64,000 nucleotides of DNA from Micromonospora sp. H61 (GCF_018070325.1 NZ_JAGPXY010000029.1:1-64000); one strand, 5' to 3'. Counted from the first letter of the stretch, positions 48,852 to 57,589 are shown. Program-made: numbers and translations. The notes: generated by a model from the sequence alone, not told the origin.

Positions 48852-50069
48852 TCAGTCCGACGGCAGCAGGTCGGCCGCGCGGGCGGCGACCTGCCCGCCG
48901 ATCAGGGCGAGAGCCGCGCCGGCGGGCATCGGCGCCAGGGCGCGGCCGCCGCGCAGGCGCAGCGCGAGGTGCCCGTCGGCCACCTCCCGGGCACCCAACA
49001 CCCCGAGGTACGGGACGCGGCGGCGGGCCGCGTCCCGTACCCGGGCGCCCAGCGAACCGGCGGCGTCGACCTCGACCCGCAGGCCGGCGTCGCCCGCCCG
49101 CCGGGCCAGGTCGGCCGCCGCGTCGACCTGGCCGTCGTCGACCGGCAGCAGCACCAACTGGACGGGCGCGTACCAGGCCGGGAACGCCCCCTCGTGCACC
49201 TCGATGAGGTACGCGAACAGCCGCTCCATGCTGCCGACCAGGCTGCGGTGCACCATGACCGGCCGACGCCGGCTGCCGTCCGAGTCGGTGTACGACAGGT
49301 CGAACCGTTCCGGCTTGTCGAAGTCCAGTTGGATGGTGGAGATGGTCGACTCCCGACCGGCGGCGTCGACGATCTGAATGTCGATCTTCGGGCCGTAGAA
49401 GGCAGCCTCCCCCGGCGCCTCGACGTACTCCACCCCGGCCAGCGCCTCCCGGAGCAACTCCTCGGCGCGAGCCCACTGGACGTCGTCGCCGACGTACTTC
49501 TCGCCCGGCCCGCGCAGCGACAGCCGGAACCCGGCCGGCCGGACACCGAGCGCGGCGTGCGCGGCACGGATCAGCCCGAGGATCTCGACGACCTCCGCGC
49601 CGACCTGCTCGGGGGCGCAGAAGGTGTGCGCGTCGTTGAGCGAGATGGCGCGCACCCGGGACAGCCCGCCGAGCACACCGGAGCGCTCCGAGCGGTACAT
49701 CCCGCCCAGCTCCGCGATCCGCAACGGCAACTCCCGGTAGGAACGGCCCCGCGCCCGGAAGACCAACGCGTGATGCGGGCAGAGCGCCGGCCGGAGCACG
49801 AACTCGTCGTCGGCGCTCAGCCGCATCGGCGGGAACATGTCGTCGGCGAAGTAGCCGAGATGGCCGGAGAGTTCGAAGAGTTCCCGCTTGCCAAGTGGCG
49901 GCGAGTAGACGTGCTGGTGGCCGGAGCGGCGCTCCAACTCCCGGACGTACTCCTCGACGGCGTGCCGGGCGGCGGCGCCGGCCGGCAGCCAGATCGGCAG
50001 GCCGGCGCCGGCCAGCGGGTCGGAGACGAAGAGGTCCAGCTCGCGGCCGAGCCTACGGTGGTCGATCAT
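48852..50069 (-). CDS. Threonyl-tRNA synthetase paralogue lacking TGS and editing domains
   Basis: Class II synthetase of about 405 residues, far shorter than the usual 640-690. It begins at the catalytic domain (DHRRLGRELDLF) and has motif 2 RIAELGGMYRSERSGVLGGLSRVR and motif 3 RPVMVHRSLVGSMERLFAYLIE. All three zinc ligands are kept: Cys in RPALCPHH, His in NDAHTFC and His in VMVHRS. A C-terminal anticodon-binding domain follows. The N-terminal TGS and editing domains are absent. I prefer ATG 50069 (GGAG 7 nt upstream); GTG 50195 adds 42 unconserved residues. It is likely an auxiliary enzyme, perhaps for stress or inhibitor resistance, beside a housekeeping ThrRS elsewhere. Confidence 0.86.
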   Translation of the reverse strand: MIDHRRLGRELDLFVSDPLAGAGLPIWLPAGAAARHAVEEYVRELERRSGHQHVYSPPLGKRELFELSGHLGYFADDMFPPMRLSADDEFVLRPALCPHHALVFRARGRSYRELPLRIAELGGMYRSERSGVLGGLSRVRAISLNDAHTFCAPEQVGAEVVEILGLIRAAHAALGVRPAGFRLSLRGPGEKYVGDDVQWARAEELLREALAGVEYVEAPGEAAFYGPKIDIQIVDAAGRESTISTIQLDFDKPERFDLSYTDSDGSRRRPVMVHRSLVGSMERLFAYLIEVHEGAFPAWYAPVQLVLLPVDDGQVDAAADLARRAGDAGLRVEVDAAGSLGARVRDAARRRVPYLGVLGAREVADGHLALRLRGGRALAPMPAGAALALIGGQVAARAADLLPSD

Positions 50070-50577
50070 GTCGGGCTCCTGGATCGGGTACGACCCGGAG
50101 GCGACCTGAGCTCCGTTCGGCGCGCTGCCCTCGGGGGCGGATCGCCCCGGGGCCTGGTCGACGGTGGTTACGTCAGAGCGGCGCGCCGGGGACACCCGGC
50201 GTCGTGGTCATCACTACCGCGCTGCGCATACGGCGACCGTACCCGCGCGACGTTCGGGGACGCACCCGGATTTGCGGCGGAGGGGTGGGCCGCCGGCGCG
50301 GGACCCGCCGGCGGCCCTGGCGGCCGAATCGTCAGGAACGGGGGACCCGACGGGCATGGCCGCGCCGACAACGGTACGCCGACGAACGTCGTTCCGCCGC
50401 CCGCCTCGGACGGGTGGAACAGCCTCCGGACCCGTCACCCGGCAGCGACCGGCCTCGTTGTAGCCGGGTGGCCCAGTCGTGTCGACGGTCACGACGGGCT
50501 GGGGCCGTCCACCGTGACGCCGGACACGACGTCAGGCTCAAGACACCCAATCGGCCGCATTCGGCGAGGTGGCAGGC
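50070..50577. other. Gene-free region between the ThrRS paralogue and the DedA gene
   Basis: About 500 bp of very GC-rich DNA in front of two divergent genes. It holds a 10-bp perfect inverted repeat GCCGCCGGCG/CGCCGGCGGC (50289-50298, 50306-50315) and the promoters of both genes, which I cannot place. I looked for a T-box-like leader before the synthetase and saw none. Short frames here look like chance. Confidence 0.5.
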
Positions 50578-51207
50578 GTGCCCGAACTTCTGACTGACGT
50601 CGCGTCGCCGACGTGGGCGTACCTTGTGCTGCTCGCGCTGCTGATCGCGGACGCCTTCGTACCGGTGATCCCCACCCAGATCGTCATGATCACCAGTGGT
50701 GCGCTCACCGTCTACGGCGGGCTGAGCCTGCCGGTCACCATCGCCGTCGGCGCGCTCGGCGTATTCGTCGGCGACCTGGCGTGCTACCTGCTCGGGCGCA
50801 GCGCACCGGACCGGCGGCCACCCCGGCACGCCGAGCTGAGCCGCGCCCGACGGGTGGCCAGCCGGGTCACCCAGGGGCTGCGACAACCCGGGCCGCTGGT
50901 CATCCTGCTCTGCCGGTTCGTGCCCGGTGGCCGGATGGCAGCCTGCTTCTCGGCCGGGCGCAGCCGCTACCCGTACCGCCTGTTCGTGCTCTACGAGGCG
51001 GTCGCCGCGCTGGGCTGGGCCACCTACGGCGCGCTGGTCGGGCACCTGGGCGGCACCGCACTGACCGAGTCGGCCTGGCGGCTGGCCATCATCGCCACCG
51101 CCGCGGCGGCCGGCTTCGCCGCGGCCGGCTGGGCGATGACAGTGGTGAGCGCCCGCCACGCCCGCGCCACCGCCGCCGCGGTCGCGGTCGACGTCCCCAT
51201 CGACTGA
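50578..51207 (+). CDS. DedA family membrane protein
   Basis: Membrane protein of 209 residues with the VTT/SNARE-associated domain of DedA proteins. It shows FVPVIPTQIVMITSGALTVYG at the first re-entrant region, GDLACYLLGR, and CRFVPGGRMAACFSAGRSRY with its conserved Arg and Gly. Some DedA members are undecaprenyl-phosphate or phospholipid flippases, which makes a lipid-carrier role likely but unproven. I chose GTG 50578 because GAGG lies 9 nt upstream; a GTG at 50569 overlaps that site. It is followed by a toxin-antitoxin operon with its own promoter. Confidence 0.87.
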   Translation: MPELLTDVASPTWAYLVLLALLIADAFVPVIPTQIVMITSGALTVYGGLSLPVTIAVGALGVFVGDLACYLLGRSAPDRRPPRHAELSRARRVASRVTQGLRQPGPLVILLCRFVPGGRMAACFSAGRSRYPYRLFVLYEAVAALGWATYGALVGHLGGTALTESAWRLAIIATAAAAGFAAAGWAMTVVSARHARATAAAVAVDVPID

Positions 51208-51226
51208 GTGTCGTTGAATCTGCGGG

Positions 51227-51245
51227 TATAAGCTGCACTTATATT
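51227..51245 (+). promoter_or_regulatory. Operator and -10 box of the toxin-antitoxin operon
   Basis: The perfect palindrome TATAAG-CTGCA-CTTATA (51227-51243) overlaps the -10 box TATATT (51240-51245), which lies 6 nt before the toxin ATG. A repressor bound here would block RNA polymerase, as expected for antitoxin autoregulation. Confidence 0.7.
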
Positions 51246-51251
51246 GGCAGC

Positions 51252-51620
51252 ATGTGGGACGTCAAACTTCATCCTGAGGTCGAGGAGTGGTTCCTCAACC
51301 TCTGCAAGACGGATCCCGCCAGCGCCGACCTCATCAGCGAGGCCATCGACCTCCTCGCCGAACACGGGCCGGCGCTCGGGCGTCCCCTGGTTGACCGCCT
51401 CAAAGGCAGCATCTTCCACCACATGAAGGAGTTGCGGCCTGGGTCGACAGGCTCCACGGAGGTCCGCATGATCTTCGCTTTTGATCCCGTTCGAGAAGCT
51501 GTTTTTCTGGTCGCTGGCGACAAGTCGGGCCAGTGGCAGACTTGGTACAAGACGGCGGTCCCGTTGGCGGACGACCGGTTTCAGGAGCACCTCTCCAGGC
51601 TGAGGGAAACACAGAGATGA
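51252..51620 (+). CDS. RelE/HigB-like toxin (phage Gp49-like family)
   Basis: Toxin candidate of 122 residues. It has the family pattern WDVKLHPEVEEWFLNL at the start, GRPLVDRLKGSIFHHMKELRPGS and VRMIFAFDPVREAVFLVAGDKSGQWQTWY. HigB/RelE toxins cut mRNA at the ribosome and are held inactive by the partner. The message is probably leaderless, since TATATT lies 6 nt before the ATG, and a palindrome covers the promoter. The antitoxin follows with a four-base ATGA overlap. The toxin-first order is typical of the higBA group. Confidence 0.88.
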   Translation: MWDVKLHPEVEEWFLNLCKTDPASADLISEAIDLLAEHGPALGRPLVDRLKGSIFHHMKELRPGSTGSTEVRMIFAFDPVREAVFLVAGDKSGQWQTWYKTAVPLADDRFQEHLSRLRETQR

Positions 51621-51949
51621 CCGATGGAGCTGACTGGCAGGACGTCAAGGCGAAGGCCCGTGCGCTCGATCCATCCTGGGCTGATCCGGACCGGGTCTCC
51701 CGGCGCGCTCAGCACCGTGAGCAGATGCTGGCAGCGGTCAGTGGGGCGCAGCTGGCGGAGATCCGCAAGCACCTGGGTATGACTCAGGTGCAACTGGCCG
51801 AGGCGGCGGGGCTGACGCAGGCGAGGATCAGCCAGATCGAGAATGGCGAGCACACCAGCCTGGAATCACTCCGCGCCTACGTCACCGGCCTGGGTGGTCA
51901 TCTCGACGTCGTCGCCCGCATTGGGAACATCCAGCTGAACGTCGCCTGA
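51617..51949 (+). CDS. XRE-family antitoxin (HigA-like)
   Basis: Antitoxin of 110 residues. The N-terminal half (about 1-45) is charged and helical and probably wraps the toxin. The C-terminal half holds a helix-turn-helix (about 47-95) with LAEIRKHLGMTQVQLAEAAGLTQARISQIENGE, followed by the tail ESLRAYVTGLGGHLDVVARIG shared by HigA-like proteins of this group. It likely neutralises the RelE/HigB-like toxin and represses the operon by binding the palindrome over the promoter. It overlaps the toxin gene by four bases. Confidence 0.9.
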   Translation: MTDGADWQDVKAKARALDPSWADPDRVSRRAQHREQMLAAVSGAQLAEIRKHLGMTQVQLAEAAGLTQARISQIENGEHTSLESLRAYVTGLGGHLDVVARIGNIQLNVA

Positions 51950-52101
51950 CCTGGCGAAAGTCTTCGCAACCATTCGGACGTTCACGGACGCGCGGAAGCA
52001 CGTGACGGCCAATGGCGGAAGGCCTCTAGGGGTGGTCCCGGGGGGCGATTTCCGTGGGCATCCCGGATTCGGGTGGGGTGTCTGCGGCGACAGGCTGAGG
52101 C

Positions 52102-52722
52102 ATGCCTGTTACCCGGAGTACCGGCCTGCTGGCCCTGGGCGGGATCGCCCTGGCGGCGCTGCTCACCGTGATCGGCCACCTCGAAGTCAACGACGACCTC
52201 AACCCGTGGGCGTTGACCATCAGCGACTTCGCGGTCTCCGACCGGGGCGGCGTCATCGACGTCGCCATGGTGGTGCTCGCGCTCGCCACCGTGGCGTTGC
52301 TGTACGGACTACGCCGCGCCAGCCCACCCCGACCGCGCTCCGGTCGAACGGCCGAGCTGCTGCTCGGCGCGTGGGTGGGTGGGCTGCTGCTGGCCGCCTT
52401 GGTGCCGACGAACGAGCCGGGCACCGCCATGACCACCGCGGCCTACCTGCACCGGTACGCGTCGGTGATCGCCTTCCTGGCGTTGCCGGCGGCCGGTTGG
52501 CTGCTCGCCCGCCGACCTGACCTGACGCCCGCCGCCCGGACGCTACGCACCCTGGTCCTGCTGAGCCTGGCCCTGGCGGCGGCGATGATCTGGTCCGCCT
52601 ACCCCGGCGACCGGATGCTCATCGGCCTGGCCGAACGCCTCCTGATCCTCACCGAGGTAGCGGTCCTGGCCACCGTGGCGCTGATCCAAGCCCGGCCCGT
52701 CACTCCAGCTCGTGCAGCATGA
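52102..52722 (+). CDS. DUF998 family membrane protein
   Basis: Integral membrane protein of 206 residues with six predicted segments. It has the DUF998 features HLEVNDDLNPWALTISDFAVSDRGGVIDVAM in the first loop and ALVPTNEPG between helices three and four. The family is common in actinomycetes and uncharacterised. The ATG at 52102 has no strong ribosome binding site; CAGGCT 5-6 nt upstream differs from the usual -10 box by one base. Its 3' end overlaps that of the convergent lpdA gene by 23 bp. Confidence 0.82.
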   Translation: MPVTRSTGLLALGGIALAALLTVIGHLEVNDDLNPWALTISDFAVSDRGGVIDVAMVVLALATVALLYGLRRASPPRPRSGRTAELLLGAWVGGLLLAALVPTNEPGTAMTTAAYLHRYASVIAFLALPAAGWLLARRPDLTPAARTLRTLVLLSLALAAAMIWSAYPGDRMLIGLAERLLILTEVAVLATVALIQARPVTPARAA

Positions 52723-54103
52723 GCTGACGGGCCGCCTCGGTGATGGAACCGGACAGCGACGGGTAGATGGTGATCGTCTGGGCCAGCTCGTTGACCGTGA
52801 GGTTGTTCTCCACCGCCATGGTGATGGGCAGGATCAGCTCGCTGGCCTTCGGAGCGACCACCACACCGCCGATCACCTGACCGCTGGCGGGACGGCAGAA
52901 CAGCTTCACGAAACCGTCGGAGAGGTCGTCCATCTTGGCCCGGGCGTTGCCGGACAGCGGCAGCATCACCTGCCGGGCCGGCACCTTGCCCGCGTCCACC
53001 TCGTCCTGCGAGACACCCACCGTGGCCAGCTCCGGGTCGGTGAAGACGTTCGCCGCGACGGTACGCAGCCGCAGTGGGCGGACCGCCTCGCCGAGGGCGT
53101 GCCACATGGCGATCCGGCCCTGCATGGCGGCGACGCTGGCCAGCAGCAGCACGCCGGTGCAGTCGCCGGCGGCGTAGATGCCGGGCACGTTGGTCCGGGA
53201 GGCCCGGTCGACCGTCAGGTAGCCGCCCCGGCCCAGCTCCACCCCGTACTCGGTCAGACCCAGGTTGGCGGTGTTCGGGATCGAACCGACGGTGATCAGC
53301 GCGTGTGAGCCGGTCACCTTGCGGCCGTCGGAGAGCTCGACCTCGACGCCGTCGGCGGTACGCCGGACCGCGTCGGCCCGGGAGTTGTTGAGGATCTCCA
53401 TGCCCCGGTTGCGGAACACCCGTTCGATGGCGGAGGCGGCGTCGGCGTCCTCGTGCGGCATCACCCGGTCCCGGCTGGAGACCAGCGTCACCTCGACGCC
53501 CATCGCCAGGTACGCGCTGGCGAACTCCGCGCCGGTCACGCCGGACCCGACCACGATCAGGTGCTCGGGCAGCTCCGGCAGGTCGTACACCTGTCGCCAG
53601 GTCAGGATGCGCTCACCGTCCGGTACGGCGGTGGGCAGCTGGCGGGGCGTCGAGCCGGTGGCCACCAGCACGGTGGACGCGTCGATGGAGTACTCCTCGC
53701 CGCCGTCGGCGGGGGTGACGACGACCCGGTGGGTGTGCCCGAGGGAGTCCTCGCCGAGCCGGGCGGTGCCGGCCACGAAGGTGACCCCCGCCTTCAGCAG
53801 CTTGGCGTGGATGTCCGCGGACTGCGCCAGGGCCAGCCGCTTGACCCGCCCGTGCACCGCCCGCGCGTCGACGGTGACCGTCTCCAGGCCGTCCGAGTGC
53901 ACCCCGAACTCCTCGGTGTCCCGGTAGCCGGTGACCACCCCCGAGCTGGCGATGAAGGTCTTCGACGGTACGCAGTCGGAGAGCACGCAGGCACCGCCGG
54001 CACCGTCGGCCTCCACCACTGTGACATCGGCGTCCAGCTGGGCGGCGACCAGTGCCGCCTCGTACCCGGCCGGCCCCCCGCCGATGATCACGATCCGGCT
54101 CAC
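52700..54103 (-). CDS. lpdA: LpdA-type NAD(P)H-quinone dehydrogenase (flavoprotein disulfide reductase family)
   Basis: Flavoprotein of 467 residues. FAD motif GGGPAG is at residues 8-13, the redox-site region GGACVLSDCVPSKTF has Cys39 and Cys44, the NAD(P) motif is VGSGVTGAEFASAY, and YAAGDCTG follows. It resembles mycobacterial Rv3303c, which reduces quinones. The catalytic His of true dihydrolipoamide dehydrogenases is replaced (TIYPSLSGSITEA where HAHPTLSE is usual), so disulfide reduction is unlikely even though both cysteines remain. I chose GTG 54103, directly before the Rossmann fold. It is divergent to the cyclotransferase gene. Confidence 0.88.
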   Translation of the reverse strand: MSRIVIIGGGPAGYEAALVAAQLDADVTVVEADGAGGACVLSDCVPSKTFIASSGVVTGYRDTEEFGVHSDGLETVTVDARAVHGRVKRLALAQSADIHAKLLKAGVTFVAGTARLGEDSLGHTHRVVVTPADGGEEYSIDASTVLVATGSTPRQLPTAVPDGERILTWRQVYDLPELPEHLIVVGSGVTGAEFASAYLAMGVEVTLVSSRDRVMPHEDADAASAIERVFRNRGMEILNNSRADAVRRTADGVEVELSDGRKVTGSHALITVGSIPNTANLGLTEYGVELGRGGYLTVDRASRTNVPGIYAAGDCTGVLLLASVAAMQGRIAMWHALGEAVRPLRLRTVAANVFTDPELATVGVSQDEVDAGKVPARQVMLPLSGNARAKMDDLSDGFVKLFCRPASGQVIGGVVVAPKASELILPITMAVENNLTVNELAQTITIYPSLSGSITEAARQLMLHELE

Positions 54104-54209
54104 AGCGTTCGCCCTTCGTCCATGGTCACAGTGACTTTCTTCTCCCGAGCGCATTCGACACGCACTGTCGTATTCTCCCCCACCCGTCGGCCGGGCTATC
54201 GTCATCGCC

Positions 54210-54665
54210 GTGCGTCATCACGCCGCCTACGGCTCAAATCTCGATCCCGCCCGGATGCGCGCCTACTGTCCGCATTCGCCGATGGTGGGCACCGGCTGGC
54301 TGGAGGGCTGGCGGCTGACCTTCGCCGGGGCCGACGTGATCGGCTGGGAGGGTGCGGTGAGCACCCTGGTCGAGTCTCCCGGTGACCGGGTCTTCGTGGC
54401 GCTCTACGACATCCACCCCTACGACGCGGGCCAGCTCGACGAGATCGAGGGGGTGACCGCCGGCACGTACCGCAAGCTGCACGTGCGGGTCTCCACCCTC
54501 GACGGCGACGTGACCGCGTGGATCTACGTCTTCAACGGGTACGAGGGTGGCCTGCCGACCTCGTGGTATCTGTCGGAGATCGCGAACGCCGCCGAGAAGG
54601 CGGGCGCCCCGGACGACTACGTCACCGAGTTGCGGGCCCGCCCCACCGGCACCGCCTCGGCGTAG
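54210..54665 (+). CDS. Gamma-glutamylcyclotransferase-fold protein
   Basis: Protein of 151 residues with the GGCT/AIG2 fold. The substrate loop AAYGSNLDP begins at residue 5 (Tyr7), and the general acid/base Glu lies in QLDEIEG (about residue 78). Such enzymes release 5-oxoproline from gamma-glutamyl amines or peptides. Actinomycetes lack glutathione, so the natural substrate is uncertain. TATCGT (54197-54202) lies 7 nt before the GTG, predicting a leaderless message. It is divergent to lpdA. Confidence 0.87.
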   Translation: MRHHAAYGSNLDPARMRAYCPHSPMVGTGWLEGWRLTFAGADVIGWEGAVSTLVESPGDRVFVALYDIHPYDAGQLDEIEGVTAGTYRKLHVRVSTLDGDVTAWIYVFNGYEGGLPTSWYLSEIANAAEKAGAPDDYVTELRARPTGTASA

Positions 54666-54740
54666 CAGCGCGTATCGCACCCCTCCAGTGTGCTACCGCT
54701 GTCGAGCGGAGCGCCGGGCGGGCCGGGCCGGGGTCGTCAA

Positions 54741-55700
54741 TCACACACCGGCCGCCGGAACGGAAAGCTCGTACATGTCGGCCCACAGGGTTTCCCGCAG
54801 GCCCACCGACTCGTACAGCGACAGCGGGGCGGTCGGGTTGGTGAGGTCGACGCCCAGGCCGACCGTCCGCCGCCCCTTCTCGGCGTAGCGGGCGAAGGCG
54901 CGGCGCAGCAACGCCGCACCCACACCCCTGCGCCGGTACGCGGACAGCACCGACAAACTCTTCACCCAGCCCTGCTGCTGGTCGACCGCCTGGTCCGAGG
55001 ACCGCAACGCGCCGACCGGCACCCCGTCCACCTCGGCGACGAACCACTCGTCCCAGGCGGTCAGGTCACCGATCCGGGCCCGCCACCGCTCGTACGACAG
55101 CGGCTCGTGATCGGCGGTGTCGGCGAAGGCGGTATCGGTGATCCGGTGGAACTCCCGCAGGTCGGCCTCGTCGTCCGGGCGGACCTGCCGCACCGTCACT
55201 GCCGATGGACCGGCCGGCTCGTCGGGCAGGTCGTCCAGCGGCCCGCTCATCCGGACGTACCTCTTTACGAGAGTGAACCCGACCTCGCGCAGGGTTCGTT
55301 CCCAGTCGCGTTCCGGCGCGAAGACCGCGCAACGGACGGTGAGCGATGGCAGCCCTCGCTCGGCGGCGCGCTCGGCGACCCGGTCCAGTTGGCGGAGCAG
55401 CAACGGCGCGCGGACGACGGCGGCCCGTACCGGGTCGACGTAGACCTCCACGAACTCCCGGCCCACAGCGGTCGGGTTGTCCACGGTCGCCCAGCCGACC
55501 ACCGTGTCGTCCGGGTCGATGGCCAGCCAGGAGTCCCGGGTCGGGTCGAAGTGAGGGGCGGTCAGCGACGCCACGACGTCCTCGGCGTCGAAGTCGGGAT
55601 GGCCGAGGGCGAAGGTGTCGGCGGCGTGCACCACCGCGAGGATCGCCGGCACGTCGTCGAGGGTGGGTCGGCGCGTCGTCCAACCAGCGGGAAGGGTCAC
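54741..55700 (-). CDS. Tandem GNAT-domain acetyltransferase (MshD-like architecture)
   Basis: Protein of 319 residues with two GNAT domains. The N-terminal copy (about 1-150) is divergent. The C-terminal copy (about 165-319) keeps the acetyl-CoA motif VKSLSVLSAYRRRGVGAALLRRA and the final NPTAPLSLYESVGLRE. This two-domain layout is that of mycothiol synthase MshD, but I cannot confirm that substrate, and many actinobacterial relatives are uncharacterised. The GTG at 55700 begins TLPAGWTTRRPT. No mycothiol gene is adjacent. Confidence 0.82.
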   Translation of the reverse strand: MTLPAGWTTRRPTLDDVPAILAVVHAADTFALGHPDFDAEDVVASLTAPHFDPTRDSWLAIDPDDTVVGWATVDNPTAVGREFVEVYVDPVRAAVVRAPLLLRQLDRVAERAAERGLPSLTVRCAVFAPERDWERTLREVGFTLVKRYVRMSGPLDDLPDEPAGPSAVTVRQVRPDDEADLREFHRITDTAFADTADHEPLSYERWRARIGDLTAWDEWFVAEVDGVPVGALRSSDQAVDQQQGWVKSLSVLSAYRRRGVGAALLRRAFARYAEKGRRTVGLGVDLTNPTAPLSLYESVGLRETLWADMYELSVPAAGV

Positions 55701-55762
55701 GGCAGGACATCCTGGCAGCCGATCCGCTCCGGCGCCGCCCATTTTTCCGGCCGACGGGAAGC

Positions 55763-56497
55763 TCAGCCGAGGTCGGCCCGGGTGCGGTGCAGCAACTCCA
55801 CCAACTCCGCGCCGTCGGCGGGCCCGAGGGCAGTGAACGCCGGCGCGGCCAGCCGGTTGGTCACCGCCTCCGCCCAGAGTCGGCGGCGCACCAGCGGCCC
55901 GATCGGCGGGTACGGCGGCGACCAGCCACAGGCCACCGCCCCGGCCTCGCCCTCCGGCCCGGCCAGCACGGCCTCCAGCGGGGTCATCCCGGCGGCGCGT
56001 ACCGCCAGCAGGTAGGCGCCGGTGAAGTGTTCGCGGAGCAGCCGCAGCCCGGCGGCGCTGCGAGCCCCGGGCGAGAGATCCGGAAGCGGCATGGCCCGCC
56101 ACGCGGCGAAGAGCGGCATCCCACTGGCCTCCGCCGCCACCACGGCCCGCTCGACGAGCGCCGACAGGCGCTCGGTGCCGGGCAGGGGGCCGAGCTGCTG
56201 CGCCCCCCACCGGCAGCATTCGGCGAGGCTCGCGGCGGCCACCTCGAACGGCGGGACGACCCGAGCGGCGGCGTCCCAGCCGTCGGCGACCGCGTCCGGG
56301 GCGATGAACCCGAGGGCTGCGGCGGCCGTCTCGGCCCGCACACCGCCGAGCGCGCCGGCCCGGCCGCTGATGTAGAAGGCCCAGCCGGAGATGCCGAGCA
56401 GTCGGGCCCGGCGCAACGTGGTCGGGTCCCGGCTGAAGGCGTCGCCCAGGTCGAGCACGACGGGCTTACTGGCGGCCGCGACCTGCTCCGGGGTCAC
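55763..56497 (-). CDS. SCO6745 family protein
   Basis: Protein of about 244 residues, almost entirely helical, resembling the actinobacterial SCO6745 family of unknown function. The pattern of small residues around ARLLGISGWAFYISGRAGALGGVRAETAAAALGF is the best match. It has no signal peptide and no membrane segment of certain type. I chose GTG 56497; upstream in-frame codons are Arg/Gly-rich and look non-coding. The coiled-coil and metallo-hydrolase genes lie upstream on the same strand, so the three may form one operon. Confidence 0.7.
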   Translation of the reverse strand: MTPEQVAAASKPVVLDLGDAFSRDPTTLRRARLLGISGWAFYISGRAGALGGVRAETAAAALGFIAPDAVADGWDAAARVVPPFEVAAASLAECCRWGAQQLGPLPGTERLSALVERAVVAAEASGMPLFAAWRAMPLPDLSPGARSAAGLRLLREHFTGAYLLAVRAAGMTPLEAVLAGPEGEAGAVACGWSPPYPPIGPLVRRRLWAEAVTNRLAAPAFTALGPADGAELVELLHRTRADLG

Positions 56498-56601
56498 CGC
56501 AATGCCCCGCTCGGGCAACGGGACCCGCCGACCACGACCACGCCCCGCCCCGGGGCCACTCGCCGTGTACGGCCCGCACACTCGTCGTCGTCCATCGATG
56601 G

Positions 56602-57585
56602 TCAGTCTGCCGCGCCACCGCCCGCGTCCGCATTCCCCTCTTCGGCCGCCAGTGCCTCGACCGCCGCCTCGACCTCACCGGCGCGCCGCCGGGCCACTGT
56701 GACCGCCCGCTCGGCGGCACGCCGGGCCAGCTTGGCCCGGCTGAGGTCCTGTTCGGCGACCGCGCGCCGCCGCTCCAGCTCGGCCAGCTCGGCCTCAAGG
56801 CGATCGAGTACGGCCGCACCGTCGCGCTCCAGCCCGGTCGCCTCGGTCAGCTCGGTCTCGGCCCGCTCCTGGTCGGCCTGGGCCTTCGCCAACTCCCGGT
56901 CCAGGGCGCGGCGCTGTCGGGCCCGCTCGGCTCGGGCCGCCCGCTGTGCGGCTCGTTCGGCCTGCTCGGCACGCTCGGCCGCCCGGTCCGTACGGGGTGC
57001 CGCCTCGGGACGGCCCCGTTGGGGGCCGGGTCGGCGGGCCGGGCGCTCCTCTTCGCGCTCCTCGTCATCGTCGGTGACCAGCCGCAGTTGCGGCCGTGGC
57101 ACCTCACCGAAGCCGGCGTAGCTGGCCGCCCGCAGCAGGCGGCCCGCCCGCACCTGCTCGGCGACTTCGACGTCGGAGAACGCCGCGTTCAGCGTCGCCT
57201 CCACCTCGGCCAGGGGCAGCCGGCTCGCCGGTGGCGCGTCCGGCTCGGCCGCGGCGAGCTTGCGAACCTCGGCGACCAGGGCGCCGACCACCGCCCGGCG
57301 CTGCGCGGACAGCTCCCGTAGTCGGGGCCCACGCAACTCCCGCTGGGCGACTCGCAGGGCGTCGGCGAGCTGCACCAGATCGGCGACCAGCTCCGGGCGT
57401 CGGATGGCGAGCAGGTTCACCAACCAGGCGGACAGTGTCGGGCGACGCAGCCGGGCCAGTTGCCGGGCGGTGGCCGGGTCGCCGGCCCGGCGGGCCTCGG
57501 CCACGGCGGCGTCCCGGGCGGCCACGAAACGGTCCGGTGGGGTGCGGTAGAGCTGCTGCACCAGCTCCGCGGAGAGGCCGGGCAT
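56602..57585 (-). CDS. Coiled-coil protein of unknown function
   Basis: Unrecognised protein of 327 residues. The first 150 residues are helical with few aromatic residues (LYRTPPDRFVAARDAAVAEAR, LRRPTLSAWLVNLLA). A short acidic segment DDDEEREEE precedes a Pro/Arg-rich hinge, then a long Ala/Arg/Glu coiled coil (about 200-315) ends the protein. The N-terminal pattern recurs in actinobacterial proteins of similar size with no assigned role. It follows the metallo-hydrolase gene by four bases, so the two are surely co-transcribed. Confidence 0.78.
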   Translation of the reverse strand: MPGLSAELVQQLYRTPPDRFVAARDAAVAEARRAGDPATARQLARLRRPTLSAWLVNLLAIRRPELVADLVQLADALRVAQRELRGPRLRELSAQRRAVVGALVAEVRKLAAAEPDAPPASRLPLAEVEATLNAAFSDVEVAEQVRAGRLLRAASYAGFGEVPRPQLRLVTDDDEEREEERPARRPGPQRGRPEAAPRTDRAAERAEQAERAAQRAARAERARQRRALDRELAKAQADQERAETELTEATGLERDGAAVLDRLEAELAELERRRAVAEQDLSRAKLARRAAERAVTVARRRAGEVEAAVEALAAEEGNADAGGGAAD

Positions 57586-57589
57586 CGGG

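Noticed and set aside
50070..50577. Possible T-box leader before the ThrRS paralogue
   Set aside because: No T-box sequence or specifier stem is recognisable on the minus strand.
48825..50597. 590-residue plus-strand frame over the ThrRS paralogue
   Set aside because: Antisense to a clear class II synthetase; composition is typical of shadow frames.
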